From NCBI RefSeq assembly GCF_029457495.1, contig NZ_CP120361.1, positions 806,001 to 870,000 of the forward strand: a DNA stretch of 64,000 nucleotides, given 5' to 3'. Origin of the DNA: Chelativorans sp. AA-79 (lineage in GTDB: Bacteria > Pseudomonadota > Alphaproteobacteria > Rhizobiales > Rhizobiaceae). The notes beneath the pieces were generated by a model that saw only the letters and a list, made by a program, of their open reading frames with translations, did not search any database and was not told where the DNA came from. This document shows, one piece after another, positions 44,291-53,115 of the stretch (positions within the stretch are counted from its first letter, which is position 1; every line of letters starts with the position of its first letter). A program made the position numbers and the translations under genes.

Positions 44291-44316
44291 AACCGGGGCA
44301 TGTGCCCCGTTGTTCC
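44291..44316 (-). promoter_or_regulatory. Possible EcfG-type promoter, imperfect
   Basis: On the minus strand GGAAC (44316-44312) is followed after 17 nt by GGTT (44294-44291). It differs from the GGAAC-N16/17-CGTT consensus at one base. It lies 28 bp upstream of the 87-residue hypothetical gene. Confidence 0.45.
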
Positions 44317-44363
44317 CTCGCAGCGCGGCGCCCGGCCCGATTGCCTGTAAACCAGCCCTGGGC

Positions 44364-44388
44364 GGAACCTTCGAAAATTCCTGACGTT
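44364..44388 (+). promoter_or_regulatory. EcfG-type (general stress) promoter
   Basis: GGAAC (44364-44368), a 16-nt spacer and CGTT (44385-44388) match the alphaproteobacterial sigma-EcfG consensus exactly. The site lies 119 bp upstream of the MDR/Gfo-Idh-MocA/95-aa operon and points towards it. Confidence 0.72.
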
Positions 44389-44507
44389 GGGTCACGAGGC
44401 GCGAGGGCCCCCGGCCCCTGAAGACCAGCGGAATGCCACCCGCCGGCGGAACCAAGTTGCGCTCTCCTTGTTGATCAGGAGCAATCTCCAATCACCAGGC
44501 GGCAGGA

Positions 44508-45521
44508 ATGACCACAACGCTCCAACGCGCGAATTTCATCTCTTCCTCTTCCACTCCCTCCACCATGCAGGCAGTCGTCGTCACCGGCCCGGGGACGATC
44601 GAGGTCCAGGACGTGCCGGTGCCGGAGCCCGGCGACGGCCAGATCCGTGTGCGGCTGACGGGCTGCGGCGTCTGCGCCTCCAATCTCGGCCCCTGGTCGG
44701 GGCCGGAATGGATGACGTTCCCGACGGCGCCGGGCGCGCTCGGCCATGAGGGATGGGGCGTGATCGATGCGGTCGGTCCGGGCGTGACGGGGCTCGAACC
44801 GGGACAGCCGGTGACCACGCTTTTCCAGAACAGCTATGCGGAATTCGACGTCGGCGAGGCGAGCCAGGCCGTCCTCCTGCCGCCGGAGCTCGCGCATATG
44901 CCACTGCCCGGGGAGCCGCTCGGTTGCGCGATGAACATCTTCCGCCGGGCCAACATCCGGGCGGACCAGACGGTCGCCATCGTGGGGGTGGGTTTCCTGG
45001 GCGCCATCCTCACCCGGCTCGCCACGCAGGCCGGGGCCGAGGTGATCGCCATCTCGCGGCGCGGATACGCGCTGGGGATGGCGCGCCAGATGGGCGCGAC
45101 GCGGACCATCCCCATGGAGGATCATCACGCCATTATCGAGAAAGTAGGCACCCTGACGGAGGGCCGCTTGTGCGAGCGGGTCATCGAGGCGACCGGCAAG
45201 GCATGGCCGCTCGATCTCGCCGGCGAACTGACCGCGGAGGGCGGCAGGCTGATCGTCGCGGGCTATCATCAGGACGGGCCGCGGCAGATCAATATGCAGC
45301 TGTGGAACTGGCGGGGCTTCGACGTCGTCAATGCGCATGAGCGCGATCCGGCGGCCTATATCCGGGGAATGCGGGAGGCCGTCGAGGCGGTCCTCTCCGG
45401 CAGGCTCGACCCCATGCCGCTGATCACCGACATGTTTCCGCTCTCGGGACTGGACGACGCGCTCAATGCAACGCGCGACCGGCCGGACGGCTTCCTCAAG
45501 GCGGTGGTGAGGATGCCATGA
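44508..45521 (+). CDS. Zinc-type medium-chain alcohol dehydrogenase family protein
   Basis: This 337-residue MDR protein has the GroES-like N-terminal domain (LTGCGVCASNLGPW, ALGHEGWGVIDAVGPGV) and a Rossmann domain (VAIVGVGFLGAILTRLATQAGA). The catalytic zinc Cys and the GHE motif are present, while the structural zinc four-Cys loop is absent. It is likely an NAD(P)-dependent polyol or sugar dehydrogenase. Its stop overlaps the next gene by 4 bp. An exact EcfG promoter upstream suggests induction by general stress. Confidence 0.85.
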   Translation: MTTTLQRANFISSSSTPSTMQAVVVTGPGTIEVQDVPVPEPGDGQIRVRLTGCGVCASNLGPWSGPEWMTFPTAPGALGHEGWGVIDAVGPGVTGLEPGQPVTTLFQNSYAEFDVGEASQAVLLPPELAHMPLPGEPLGCAMNIFRRANIRADQTVAIVGVGFLGAILTRLATQAGAEVIAISRRGYALGMARQMGATRTIPMEDHHAIIEKVGTLTEGRLCERVIEATGKAWPLDLAGELTAEGGRLIVAGYHQDGPRQINMQLWNWRGFDVVNAHERDPAAYIRGMREAVEAVLSGRLDPMPLITDMFPLSGLDDALNATRDRPDGFLKAVVRMP

Positions 45522-46564
45522 CGATCGTGGTCGATCATCCTCGCAGGGCGGCGCTCAAGAAGCCGCGCCTGGGCTTCCTAGGCATGGGCTGGATCGGCCG
45601 CAACCGCATGAAGGCGCTGGTCGAAGCCGGCGTCGCCGAAGCGGCTGCGGTGGCCGATCCCTCGAAAGCGTGTCTGAAGGAGGCCTTGAAGCTGGCGCCG
45701 GCAGCAAAGCCGGTGAAGGGGCTTTCTGGTCTTCTGGAGGAGGGCGTCGACGGTGTGGTGATCGCAACACCAAGCGCGCAGCACGCTCAGCAGGTGCTGC
45801 AGGCGCTCGGCAGCGATGTGGCGGTCTTTTGTCAGAAGCCGCTCGGCCGCAACCGTGAAGAGGTTCGGGCGGTCGTGGAGGCGGCGAGAACCGCCGACCG
45901 TCTCCTGGGACTCGACCTCTCCTACCGCCATACGCATGCGATGCGGCAGATTCGTCCGATCGTCGCGGGGGGCGGGCTCGGCCATGTCCATGCGGTCGAT
46001 CTCCTTTTCCACAACGCTTATGGGCCGGACAAGCCCTGGTTCTACGACCCGGCGCTCTCCGGCGGCGGCTGCGTGATTGACCTCGGCGTCCATCTGGTGG
46101 ACCTTGCGCTGTGGACGCTCGGCTTTCCCAAGGTGAGCGCCATTTCCAGCCATCTCTTCGCCGGCGGCGAAGTCCTGCCCGCCGACCCTTCGGTCGTAGA
46201 GGATTTCGCGGTGGCGACCTTGACGCTGGAGCCGGGGACGGTCGTGCGGCTCGCCTGCTCGTGGCGCCTCCACGCCGGGCAGGATGCCGAGATCGCCGCC
46301 GCCTTCTACGGATCGGAGGGCGGCCTGGCGCTCCACAATGTGAACGGTTCATTCTACGATTTCGTGGCGGAACGCTATCGCGGCACCGCCCGCGAACAGC
46401 TGGCCGCCCCGCCCGACGACTGGGGCGGGCGCGCCGCGATCGACTGGGCCGTGCGGCTCGCCGCGAATGCGGGTTACGACCGGGAGGCCGACGCGTTCGT
46501 GGACGTGGCGGAGGTGCTGGACCGCATCTATGGCCGGCAGACCATGCGCGCGGCGGCGGAATGA
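45518..46564 (+). CDS. Gfo/Idh/MocA-family oxidoreductase
   Basis: This 348-residue NAD(P)-dependent protein has an N-terminal Rossmann fold (KPRLGFLGMGWIGRNRMKAL), the family EKP-like motif as VFCQKPLGRNREEV, and DLGVHLVDLALWTLG in the C-terminal domain. It probably oxidises or reduces a sugar or cyclitol. It is translationally coupled (ATGA) to the MDR gene before it, suggesting two steps on one substrate. The usual Glu of the EKP motif is Gln here (CQKP), seen in some subfamilies. Confidence 0.85.
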   Translation: MTIVVDHPRRAALKKPRLGFLGMGWIGRNRMKALVEAGVAEAAAVADPSKACLKEALKLAPAAKPVKGLSGLLEEGVDGVVIATPSAQHAQQVLQALGSDVAVFCQKPLGRNREEVRAVVEAARTADRLLGLDLSYRHTHAMRQIRPIVAGGGLGHVHAVDLLFHNAYGPDKPWFYDPALSGGGCVIDLGVHLVDLALWTLGFPKVSAISSHLFAGGEVLPADPSVVEDFAVATLTLEPGTVVRLACSWRLHAGQDAEIAAAFYGSEGGLALHNVNGSFYDFVAERYRGTAREQLAAPPDDWGGRAAIDWAVRLAANAGYDREADAFVDVAEVLDRIYGRQTMRAAAE

Positions 46565-46588
46565 ACCGCAGCAGGCAGGGAGGAAGCA

Positions 46589-46876
46589 TTGTCTGAGTTG
46601 CCGAACGAGGAAATCGAAGGACGGCTGGTGGCCCAGCGCGAGGCCCTGGCCTTTCTCATCGCACATGTGGCACGGATGGAAGAACGCTATGACGAGCACG
46701 CCTCCAGGCTTCTTCGAGTGCTGGAGGCGCACTCGCTTTTCCAGGATCATCAGGAGGATCCCGGCGCGGTGCCATCAGGCGGTGCCTTTGCCGTCGAAGC
46801 TGCGGCGAAAAGCGAATTTCGCCGCATCCTGAGCGACGCTCAGGAGCAGATCCCGAGCGCTCGCCCAGGCGGCTGA
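46589..46876 (+). CDS. Small hypothetical protein with TTG start, 95 aa
   Basis: The 95-residue product is helical and charged, with a coiled-coil-like first half (ALAFLIAHVARMEERYDEHA) and a disordered tail. The start is TTG with a strong GGGAGGAAG site 4 nt upstream. It follows the Gfo/Idh/MocA gene by 24 bp and is probably the third gene of the stress-promoter operon. No family recognised. Confidence 0.65.
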   Translation: MSELPNEEIEGRLVAQREALAFLIAHVARMEERYDEHASRLLRVLEAHSLFQDHQEDPGAVPSGGAFAVEAAAKSEFRRILSDAQEQIPSARPGG

Positions 46877-46879
46877 CGC

Positions 46880-47170
46880 TCAGGTTTCGTCGAAACGGCC
46901 GCCCTCGCGCGCATTGTTGCGGCGGAAGACGCGCTCTTCCTCGTCGTCGGGAAGGGCATCGTCACTTTCCATATAGGGATTGTCCTGCCCCTCCGCGTAG
47001 TGCTCGTCCGTATCCACGCGGCCGGAACGGTCAAGAGGCACGTCTTTTCCGTCACTGGGGCGTGCGGGAACGGTCTCCACACCTCTTACGGCATCCCAGT
47101 CGCCGTCCGCGCGTCCGGGTGCTTCCTCGTGAGCATCCTCGGGACCCCTACTTTTCCGGTCGTCAGCCAT
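46880..47170 (-). CDS. Small acidic hypothetical protein, 96 aa
   Basis: The 96-residue product is highly acidic and polar (GRVDTDEHYAEGQDNPYMES, DDALPDDEEERVF), with no membrane segment, and is probably disordered. AAGGAG stands 7 nt before its ATG at 47170. It is 20 bp downstream of the CBS-domain gene on the same strand and likely shares its EcfG-type promoter. It is tail-to-tail with the 95-residue gene. Confidence 0.68.
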   Translation of the reverse strand: MADDRKSRGPEDAHEEAPGRADGDWDAVRGVETVPARPSDGKDVPLDRSGRVDTDEHYAEGQDNPYMESDDALPDDEEERVFRRNNAREGGRFDET

Positions 47171-47190
47171 GGCGGCTCTCCTTGTTCGGA

Positions 47191-47646
47191 TCAGACACGT
47201 GCGGCGCCGTCGCCACCTGTCTGGGTGTGGCGTCCACCCGGCCGTGAAATGCCTGTGAGCGCCTCGCCGGCCGGCTGCTTGCCCTCGGTGAAGGCGAGAT
47301 CGCCCAGCGAAAGAATTCCGACCAGGCGCTTGTCGCGACTGACCACCGGGAGGCGGCGGATCTGCTGGTCGGCCATGTTGTGGGCCACGTGATCGGTATC
47401 CTCGTCCTCGAAGCAGTATCTCACGTCCCGCGTCATGATATCGCCCACGCGGCAATCGGGACCTTGCCCCTGGGCTATGGCCCGCACCGCGATGTCGCGG
47501 TCGGTGAGCATGCCGACCAGCCTGTCATTGTCGCCGACGGGCAGGGAACCGGCGTCGATCTCCGCCATGATGCGGGCGGCCTGCTGAATGGTATCGTCGG
47601 GGTTGGCAACGCGGACGTCCCGCGTCATCATCTCGCTCACTTTCAT
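47191..47646 (-). CDS. CBS-domain pair protein
   Basis: This 151-residue protein is essentially two CBS domains: VSEMMTRDVRVANPDDTIQQ with LVGMLTDRDIAVRAIA, then VGDIMTRDVRYCFEDEDTD with LVGILSLGDLAFTEG. CBS pairs bind adenosine nucleotides and act as energy sensors. Stand-alone ones like mycobacterial Hrp1 are stress-induced. The ATG at 47646 (GAGG upstream) gives a clean N-terminus. An exact EcfG promoter stands 66-91 bp upstream. Confidence 0.9.
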   Translation of the reverse strand: MKVSEMMTRDVRVANPDDTIQQAARIMAEIDAGSLPVGDNDRLVGMLTDRDIAVRAIAQGQGPDCRVGDIMTRDVRYCFEDEDTDHVAHNMADQQIRRLPVVSRDKRLVGILSLGDLAFTEGKQPAGEALTGISRPGGRHTQTGGDGAARV

Positions 47647-47711
47647 GGTAACCTCGCATCTCAAGAATTTCATCCGGACTCGCGGCCTCTACCAGCGGTC
47701 CTCAGAGACCC

Positions 47712-47737
47712 AACGGATGCCACCGTTGGGGTGTTCC
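47712..47737 (-). promoter_or_regulatory. EcfG-type promoter of the CBS-domain gene
   Basis: On the minus strand GGAAC (47737-47733), a 17-nt spacer and CGTT (47715-47712) match sigma-EcfG sites exactly. The spacer also contains a CCAACGG/CCGTTGG inverted repeat. Confidence 0.72.
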
Positions 47738-47766
47738 CTGTCCGGAGTGCGATTTCGTGCAGGCGC

Positions 47767-47946
47767 TCAGCCGAGCTCGCGCACCATGTGGGCTTCCTGC
47801 TCCAGGATGGTGGCGACTTCTTCTCGGGTCAGATGCGTCAGCATCAGGCTGACGCAGCATTCCAGGTAAGTGAGGGAGGATCGTCGGAGGAAGTCGTTGG
47901 TCTGCTCCCGCGACAGGCGGTCTATCTTGCGTTCCCGGTTGGACAT
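47767..47946 (-). CDS. Small hypothetical protein, 59 aa
   Basis: The sequence runs from MSNRERKIDRLSREQTNDFL to EAHMVRELG and is wholly helical and charged, with a central LEC-CVSLMLTHLT hydrophobic patch. GGAGA stands 9 nt before the ATG. It lies between the CBS gene and the oxidase operon, on the same strand. No family recognised; its codon use matches that of its neighbours. Confidence 0.62.
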   Translation of the reverse strand: MSNRERKIDRLSREQTNDFLRRSSLTYLECCVSLMLTHLTREEVATILEQEAHMVRELG

Positions 47947-48033
47947 TTCCTTGTTCTCCTGCGGCCGTTACGGCCCGATGTCCCGTTTCCAATCCGCTTC
48001 GGGGCACTTGGTTCCGTCGGCTTCCGGCACTTT

Positions 48034-48417
48034 TCAGCGGGCCAGAATACAGGAGGAAAGCATCGCCACGGCAAGGCCCGACCAGAGGATTCCCACCAGG
48101 GAGAGGAGGTTCACGAAGAAGGAGATGGCGTCATATATCCTCGGCTCGGTGACCGTTTCCCCGATGCCCAGAAGCCGCGCGAAACGGCGCTGGTTGAAGA
48201 GGATGGCTGCAAGCGGCAGCGCGAGGAGGACTGTGACCGCTGCGATCGTCACGGTGGCGGCTGCGGGTGCGGCCGCGAGCGCGCAGATCGCCGTATGCGC
48301 GGCATAGACGATGGTGAGATGCAGCCCCCAAAGAAACAGGCCGACCGTGATGTAGAGAAGGACGGCGACCGCGCCGGCCCCCTCGTTCGGATTGCGCATC
48401 CGGTCCAGTTCGCTCAT
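48034..48417 (-). CDS. Small membrane protein of the cytochrome oxidase operon
   Basis: This 127-residue protein has three or four hydrophobic helices (VAVLLYITVGLFLWGLHLTI, then an Ala-rich pair). It begins 8 bp after the CtaDE fusion stop. It is likely an accessory subunit or assembly factor of the oxidase, as small membrane proteins are common at the end of caa3 operons. I do not recognise a named family. Confidence 0.7.
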   Translation of the reverse strand: MSELDRMRNPNEGAGAVAVLLYITVGLFLWGLHLTIVYAAHTAICALAAAPAAATVTIAAVTVLLALPLAAILFNQRRFARLLGIGETVTEPRIYDAISFFVNLLSLVGILWSGLAVAMLSSCILAR

Positions 48418-48425
48418 CGAACCTC

Positions 48426-50963
48426 CTATCCCGTCAGGCGCGGAAAGCCGTGCACAAGCGCCAGGCCGAGCAGCATCTGCGCGGCGGCGTAATAGCTGAG
48501 CAGGGCCGCGTTCTCGTAGTTGACGCGGCGCTCACGGTCGAGCTTGCCCGTCAGATAGCGCGCGATGGCGAAGCCGGCGAGAATGACGCAGGCAAAGACG
48601 ACCTGGAAATTGATCACGCTGGCCATATAGACCATGGCACCGTAAGCGTTCTGCATCGGGCGCAGGCCCGTCATCCAGTGGCCGAGGATCTCGGCCGTGA
48701 AAGCGCCCGCCAGGCAGATCGCGCCGATGGCCAGCAGCAGGGGAACGCCCGCCTGCCTGCGCCCCGGATCCGGCAGCCATTTGCGGACGATTGCGATCGC
48801 AAGAGTGCCGGCGACAATGAGAAGCGCTGTGCCCAAGGGCCACACGCGACCCGGCAGATCGGGCGAGCCCCGCGGCGCCCAGACCTCCGGCGAAACGATC
48901 CAGAGATAGAGATAGGAGAAGATATAGGCGATGTAGAGCGAGGAGGCGACCAGAATGAGCACCATCATCGCCCACCAGGCATGGGACTTCGGCCCTGCCA
49001 TGTAGGTGGGCAGGCGAATACCCGCGCCGATGTCGACGGGCCCGATCTCGGGCCCATGGTCCAGCTTCCAGCCCCAGACGAAGCAGGCCACGATCATGAC
49101 CAGGCTGCAGACGAGCGCCGGCACGACCAGCTTGATGGTGAGCAGCAGGAAGAAGCCGGCCATGAAGACCGCCGCGATCAGCTGCGACCAGCCCGCGCCG
49201 GGCATGCGGATGATGTATTGCGGCTTGGCGTCCACCGGGCTCGTGACGATGGTTTCGCGCCCGCCGGTCGGTGCTCCGGGCAAGAAGTGGAGTCCTTGCT
49301 CGACCTCGCGTGCCAGGCCTGGCTGCTCCCACAGGGGATCGCGGCTTGTGATGAAGGGGATGCTGCGGGCGGAATAGGCGCCGGCCGGGAGCCACTCCAG
49401 CGTGCCGGCCCCCCATGGATCATCGACCCCACCCGAGACCGTCGGCCGGAAGCGCCGGAAGAGATCGATCACGAAGAGGGCGATGCCCGCCGCTAGGATA
49501 TAGGAGCCTGCGGTCGAGACCATGTTGAGCGTGTCCCAGCCGAGGCCTTCCGGATAGGTCCACACCCGCCGCGGCATGCCGACGAGCCCGGTGATGTGCA
49601 TGGGGAAGAAGGTGACGTTGAAGCCGATGAACATCAGCCAGAAGACCCAGCGGCCAAGCCGCTCGGACAGCATGTTCCGGCTGAATGCAGGCACCCAGTA
49701 GTAGAAGGTGGCAAAGAGCGGGAAAACCATGCCGCCGATCAGCACATAGTGGAAGTGGGCAACGACGAAATAGGTGTCGTGCACCTGGAAATCGATCGGC
49801 ACCAGCGCCACCATCACGCCCGTCACCCCGCCCACGGTGAAGATGAACAGGAAACCCAGGATGAAAAGCGAGGGCGTGGTGAGGCGGAAGCGCTCCCTGC
49901 TGGATGCCATGGTGGCAATCCAGGAGAAGACCTGGATGCCGGAGGGTATCGCCACGGCCATGCTGGCCGCCGAGAAGAAACCAAGGCTGAGCGACGGGAT
50001 GCCGGTGGTGAACATGTGGTGCACCCACAGGCCGAAGGAGAAAAAGCCGGTGCCGATGAGCGCCACGACGATGAGCCGGTAGCCCACCAGCGGATGCCGC
50101 GCCATCGTGGGGACGATCATGGAGACGAGCCCCGCCGCCGGCAGGAAGATGATGTAGACCTCCGGGTGGCCGAAGAACCAGAAGAGATGCTGCCACAGAA
50201 GCGGGTCTCCCCCCTTTGCCGCCGTGAAGAACGGCCAACCGAAGGAGCGCTCGATCTCGAGCAGCATGGTGCCCAGGATCACCGCCGGGAAGGCGATCAT
50301 GATCATGGCGGCGAAGATCAGCATCGCCCAGGCGAAGATGGGCATGCGCGTGAGCGACATGCCCGGCGGGCGCGTCCTCAGCGTGCCGACGACGATCTCG
50401 ATGGCGCCGGCAATCGCGGATATCTCGATGAATCCGATGCCGAGCAGCCAGAAATCCGCATTATCGCCGGGCGAAAACTCCTTCAGCGTCAGCGGCGGAT
50501 ACATGAACCATCCGCCTTTGGGCGCGAGATCGTAGAAGACCGTGGAGAAGAAGACGAGCCCGCCTACGATATAGGCCCAGATGGCGAAGGCGGAGAGCCG
50601 CGGGAAGGGCAGGTCGCGTGCGGCCAGCATCTGCGGCAGGAGGAGGACGCCGAGTGCCTCCACCACCGGTACGGCGAAGAGGAACATCATCGTCGTGCCG
50701 TGCACGGTGAAAATCTGGTTGTAGAAATCCTGGCTGACGAGGTCGTTTTCCGGCACGGCAAGTTGCGTGCGCATGATGAGGCCGAGGATGCCGGCAAGCA
50801 GGAAGAACAGGAAGGCGATGCCGACATAGAGGATGCCGATCACCTGGTTGTTGACCGCCGAGATCATCCGGAAGCCCATGGGGATCTTCCAGACGCGCTC
50901 GAGCTCCTCCAATTCGCCTTCCGGGCGCGGGGCTTTGTTGGGAAGCTCCTTGGCCTCGCTCAT
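48426..50963 (-). CDS. ctaD: Cytochrome c oxidase subunit I-III fusion (CtaDE)
   Basis: This 845-residue protein fuses subunit I (residues 1 to about 560) with a subunit III-like domain. Subunit I carries the haem-copper residues: HGTTMM (low-spin haem His), FFGHPEVYIIFLP (Glu of the D channel, CuB His and the cross-linked Tyr), HHMFTTG and HDTYFVVAHFHYV. The presence of GHPE marks the A1-type proton pathway. The C-terminal part has subunit III helices with GHWMTGLRP. It reduces oxygen and pumps protons. It follows ctaC after 3 bp. Confidence 0.94.
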   Translation of the reverse strand: MSEAKELPNKAPRPEGELEELERVWKIPMGFRMISAVNNQVIGILYVGIAFLFFLLAGILGLIMRTQLAVPENDLVSQDFYNQIFTVHGTTMMFLFAVPVVEALGVLLLPQMLAARDLPFPRLSAFAIWAYIVGGLVFFSTVFYDLAPKGGWFMYPPLTLKEFSPGDNADFWLLGIGFIEISAIAGAIEIVVGTLRTRPPGMSLTRMPIFAWAMLIFAAMIMIAFPAVILGTMLLEIERSFGWPFFTAAKGGDPLLWQHLFWFFGHPEVYIIFLPAAGLVSMIVPTMARHPLVGYRLIVVALIGTGFFSFGLWVHHMFTTGIPSLSLGFFSAASMAVAIPSGIQVFSWIATMASSRERFRLTTPSLFILGFLFIFTVGGVTGVMVALVPIDFQVHDTYFVVAHFHYVLIGGMVFPLFATFYYWVPAFSRNMLSERLGRWVFWLMFIGFNVTFFPMHITGLVGMPRRVWTYPEGLGWDTLNMVSTAGSYILAAGIALFVIDLFRRFRPTVSGGVDDPWGAGTLEWLPAGAYSARSIPFITSRDPLWEQPGLAREVEQGLHFLPGAPTGGRETIVTSPVDAKPQYIIRMPGAGWSQLIAAVFMAGFFLLLTIKLVVPALVCSLVMIVACFVWGWKLDHGPEIGPVDIGAGIRLPTYMAGPKSHAWWAMMVLILVASSLYIAYIFSYLYLWIVSPEVWAPRGSPDLPGRVWPLGTALLIVAGTLAIAIVRKWLPDPGRRQAGVPLLLAIGAICLAGAFTAEILGHWMTGLRPMQNAYGAMVYMASVINFQVVFACVILAGFAIARYLTGKLDRERRVNYENAALLSYYAAAQMLLGLALVHGFPRLTG

Positions 50964-50966
50964 CGT

Positions 50967-51968
50967 CTACTCCAGGCTGTCCAGATAGGCGGCAAGGGCG
51001 GAAAGCTCCTCTTCGGAAAACTGGCGGAAGGGCGGCATCTTGTTCTCCGGCTTGATGTGCTGGTTCTCGCTTATCCAGCGCGCGAAGGCCTCCTCGTCGT
51101 TCGGCATGATGCCGGCGGCGAGCGACATGCGGCTGCCCACATGGGTGAGGTCGGGACCGATGAGGCCTTGCGCCCCGGTTCCGCGCACCTGATGGCAGCC
51201 GCCGCAGCCGTGCTCCATGAAAATCTCGCGCCCGCGCGCCTGTTGCTCGGTCGCGGGTTCCGGGGCCGCACCCGCCTCGCGCGCCAGCCACGCTTCATAC
51301 TCCTCCGGCGGCATGGCCACGACGTAAAAGGCCATGAGCGCGTGGGCGCCGCCGCAATATTCGGCGCATTGGCCGCGGCTGATGCCGGGTTCGGTGGCCT
51401 CGAAGACCACCTCGTTGGTGCGGCCGGGGATCATGTCGAGCTTGCCGGCGATCTGCGGCGCCCATAAACTATGGATGACGTTGTCCGATTCGAGCCGCAG
51501 GCGGACGGGCTGGCCGACGGGCAGGCGCAGCTCGTTGGCGCTCAGCACCTCTTCGCCATCCGGTCCCTCGTAGACGACCTCCCACCACCAGAGCTTTCCG
51601 GTAACGGTCACCGTCGTCCCGCCATCCTGCTCGGCGCGCACGGCTCCCGCCTGCATTACGAAGAGGCCATAGGCGAAAAGGCCGGTGAGCACGACGATCG
51701 GCAGGACGATGCCCCCGCCGATGACGACACGGTCGCCTCCCAGACGTGCTCTCCAGCGCGCCGGCCCGTAGAGCGCCACCGCCACGAGCACGACCACCAT
51801 CAGCGTGACGGCCGCGCTGACCCCCGTCGCCATCCAGAACAGCGGGTCGATCCGCAGTGCTTCCACGCCGCTGGGCGACAGGACCGATTGGACGCCGGAG
51901 CATCCCGCCAACGCCGCGAACGGCAGAAGAAGGCACGCCCGCCGGAATCGCCCCCTCGTCCTCCTCAT
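50967..51968 (-). CDS. ctaC: Cytochrome c oxidase subunit II with fused cytochrome c (caa3 type)
   Basis: This 333-residue lipoprotein-like subunit has a signal with lipobox LAGC (Cys23) and two membrane helices. Its CuA domain contains GQCAEYCGGAHALM, and a C-terminal cytochrome c has CGGCH and a methionine ligand region (NKMPPFRQF). The fused haem marks a caa3-type oxidase. The ATG overlaps the upstream cytochrome gene by 4 bp. Confidence 0.94.
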   Translation of the reverse strand: MRRTRGRFRRACLLLPFAALAGCSGVQSVLSPSGVEALRIDPLFWMATGVSAAVTLMVVVLVAVALYGPARWRARLGGDRVVIGGGIVLPIVVLTGLFAYGLFVMQAGAVRAEQDGGTTVTVTGKLWWWEVVYEGPDGEEVLSANELRLPVGQPVRLRLESDNVIHSLWAPQIAGKLDMIPGRTNEVVFEATEPGISRGQCAEYCGGAHALMAFYVVAMPPEEYEAWLAREAGAAPEPATEQQARGREIFMEHGCGGCHQVRGTGAQGLIGPDLTHVGSRMSLAAGIMPNDEEAFARWISENQHIKPENKMPPFRQFSEEELSALAAYLDSLE

Positions 51969-53113
51969 GGGAAGGCTCCCGAGCCACGCGAGGCGCTGAC
52001 GGACGGCTGCCGTGTACGGGAGGCATAGTAGGCGGTGAGGTCCTCTATTTGCCGGTCGCTCAGCCGGCGGGCGATGGGCATCATGATGGCGCTATAGGTG
52101 GAGCCGTCGCGGATGCCGTTGCGGAAGAGCGACAGCTGCGTGGAGATGTACTCGGCCGAAAGACCGTCGAGGCGCGGGAACTGACCGGACGTATCGGCAC
52201 GGTGACAGGAAGAGCAGGCGGGGACGTCGTCGGCGCGCACGCCGTTCAGGGCGATCTCCTCACCGCGCGCGACCGCCTGCGCGTCGAGCGCGGCGGACCG
52301 GTCGCGCGTCATCGCCTGCAGCGAATAGGCCCGCGCGAGGGTTTCCATTTGCTGCGGATCGAGCGCCTCGGCGACCGCCTGCATGATGCCGCTCGGGCGT
52401 TTGCGCGCGGCATACTCCTCCAGCGCGCGCAGAAGATAGGGCTGCTTCTGGCCCTCGAGTGCGGGCACGAGAGGATGGACGGGCGGCTCCTCCGCGCTTC
52501 CGTGGCAATTGGTGCAAAGGGCCAGCGTGCTTTCCTGGCCGGCACTGCCTGCGCCGAATTCCAGGCTGGCCTTGCTGCGCGTATTCTCCAGGCCGGCCAG
52601 GGCCGCGTAGTCCTCGGCGTCGGTCTCCGGCAGGCGCTCCAGGAAGGCCACCAGTGCCCAGACCTCCTCGTCCCGCTCGAGCGCGGGCCAGGAAGGCATG
52701 CCCGTGAATTTCAGCCCGTGCTTGACGATCCAGAACAGCTCTTCCGTGTCCCAGTCCTCCACCGCCTCCGAAAGGGGCGGCGGCGCGGGATACATCTCCG
52801 CGACGACCGGATTCTGCGCGGAGGCGGGGGAGCCGTGGCAGGCCGCGCAGCCTAGCGCGAAATGCCTGGCGCCGAGGGCCGCCAGACCCTCGTCCGACAG
52901 ATCCGGCACGTCGGTCGTGATGCTGTGCACATCCACCGAGCGGCGGAGCGTCAGACGGATGATCGCGTTGGTGATGCCGAAGTGCTCTTGGGAGGCGGCG
53001 ACGTTGTAGACGCCGGAAAGTACGAAGACGGCACCCAGGAAAAGACCTCCAATCACGGCGATGACGACCCCGATGACGATCGCTGGCCAGCTTGGCACTT
53101 TCAGCCAGCGCAT
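51965..53113 (-). CDS. Membrane-anchored triheme cytochrome c
   Basis: This protein of about 382 residues has one N-terminal membrane anchor (WPAIVIGVVIAVIGGLFLG) and three haem-binding motifs: CAACH, CTNCH and CSSCH (roughly residues 89, 200 and 300). It probably feeds electrons to the caa3 oxidase encoded next. I use the ATG at 53113; a TTG two codons upstream overlaps the ctaG stop and could be used instead. The three domains are typical of class I cytochromes, the last two like a c4 pair. Confidence 0.88.
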   Translation of the reverse strand: MRWLKVPSWPAIVIGVVIAVIGGLFLGAVFVLSGVYNVAASQEHFGITNAIIRLTLRRSVDVHSITTDVPDLSDEGLAALGARHFALGCAACHGSPASAQNPVVAEMYPAPPPLSEAVEDWDTEELFWIVKHGLKFTGMPSWPALERDEEVWALVAFLERLPETDAEDYAALAGLENTRSKASLEFGAGSAGQESTLALCTNCHGSAEEPPVHPLVPALEGQKQPYLLRALEEYAARKRPSGIMQAVAEALDPQQMETLARAYSLQAMTRDRSAALDAQAVARGEEIALNGVRADDVPACSSCHRADTSGQFPRLDGLSAEYISTQLSLFRNGIRDGSTYSAIMMPIARRLSDRQIEDLTAYYASRTRQPSVSASRGSGAFP

Positions 53114-53115
53114 GG

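Noticed and set aside
47947..48033. EcfG promoter for the 59-residue gene
   Set aside because: GGAAC is present on the minus strand, but the -10 position reads GATT/ATTG at N16/N17 rather than CGTT.
49596..51467. 623-codon plus-strand open frame opposite ctaD and ctaC
   Set aside because: His/Asp/Glu-rich antisense artefact of membrane-protein codons; the minus-strand oxidase genes explain the region fully.
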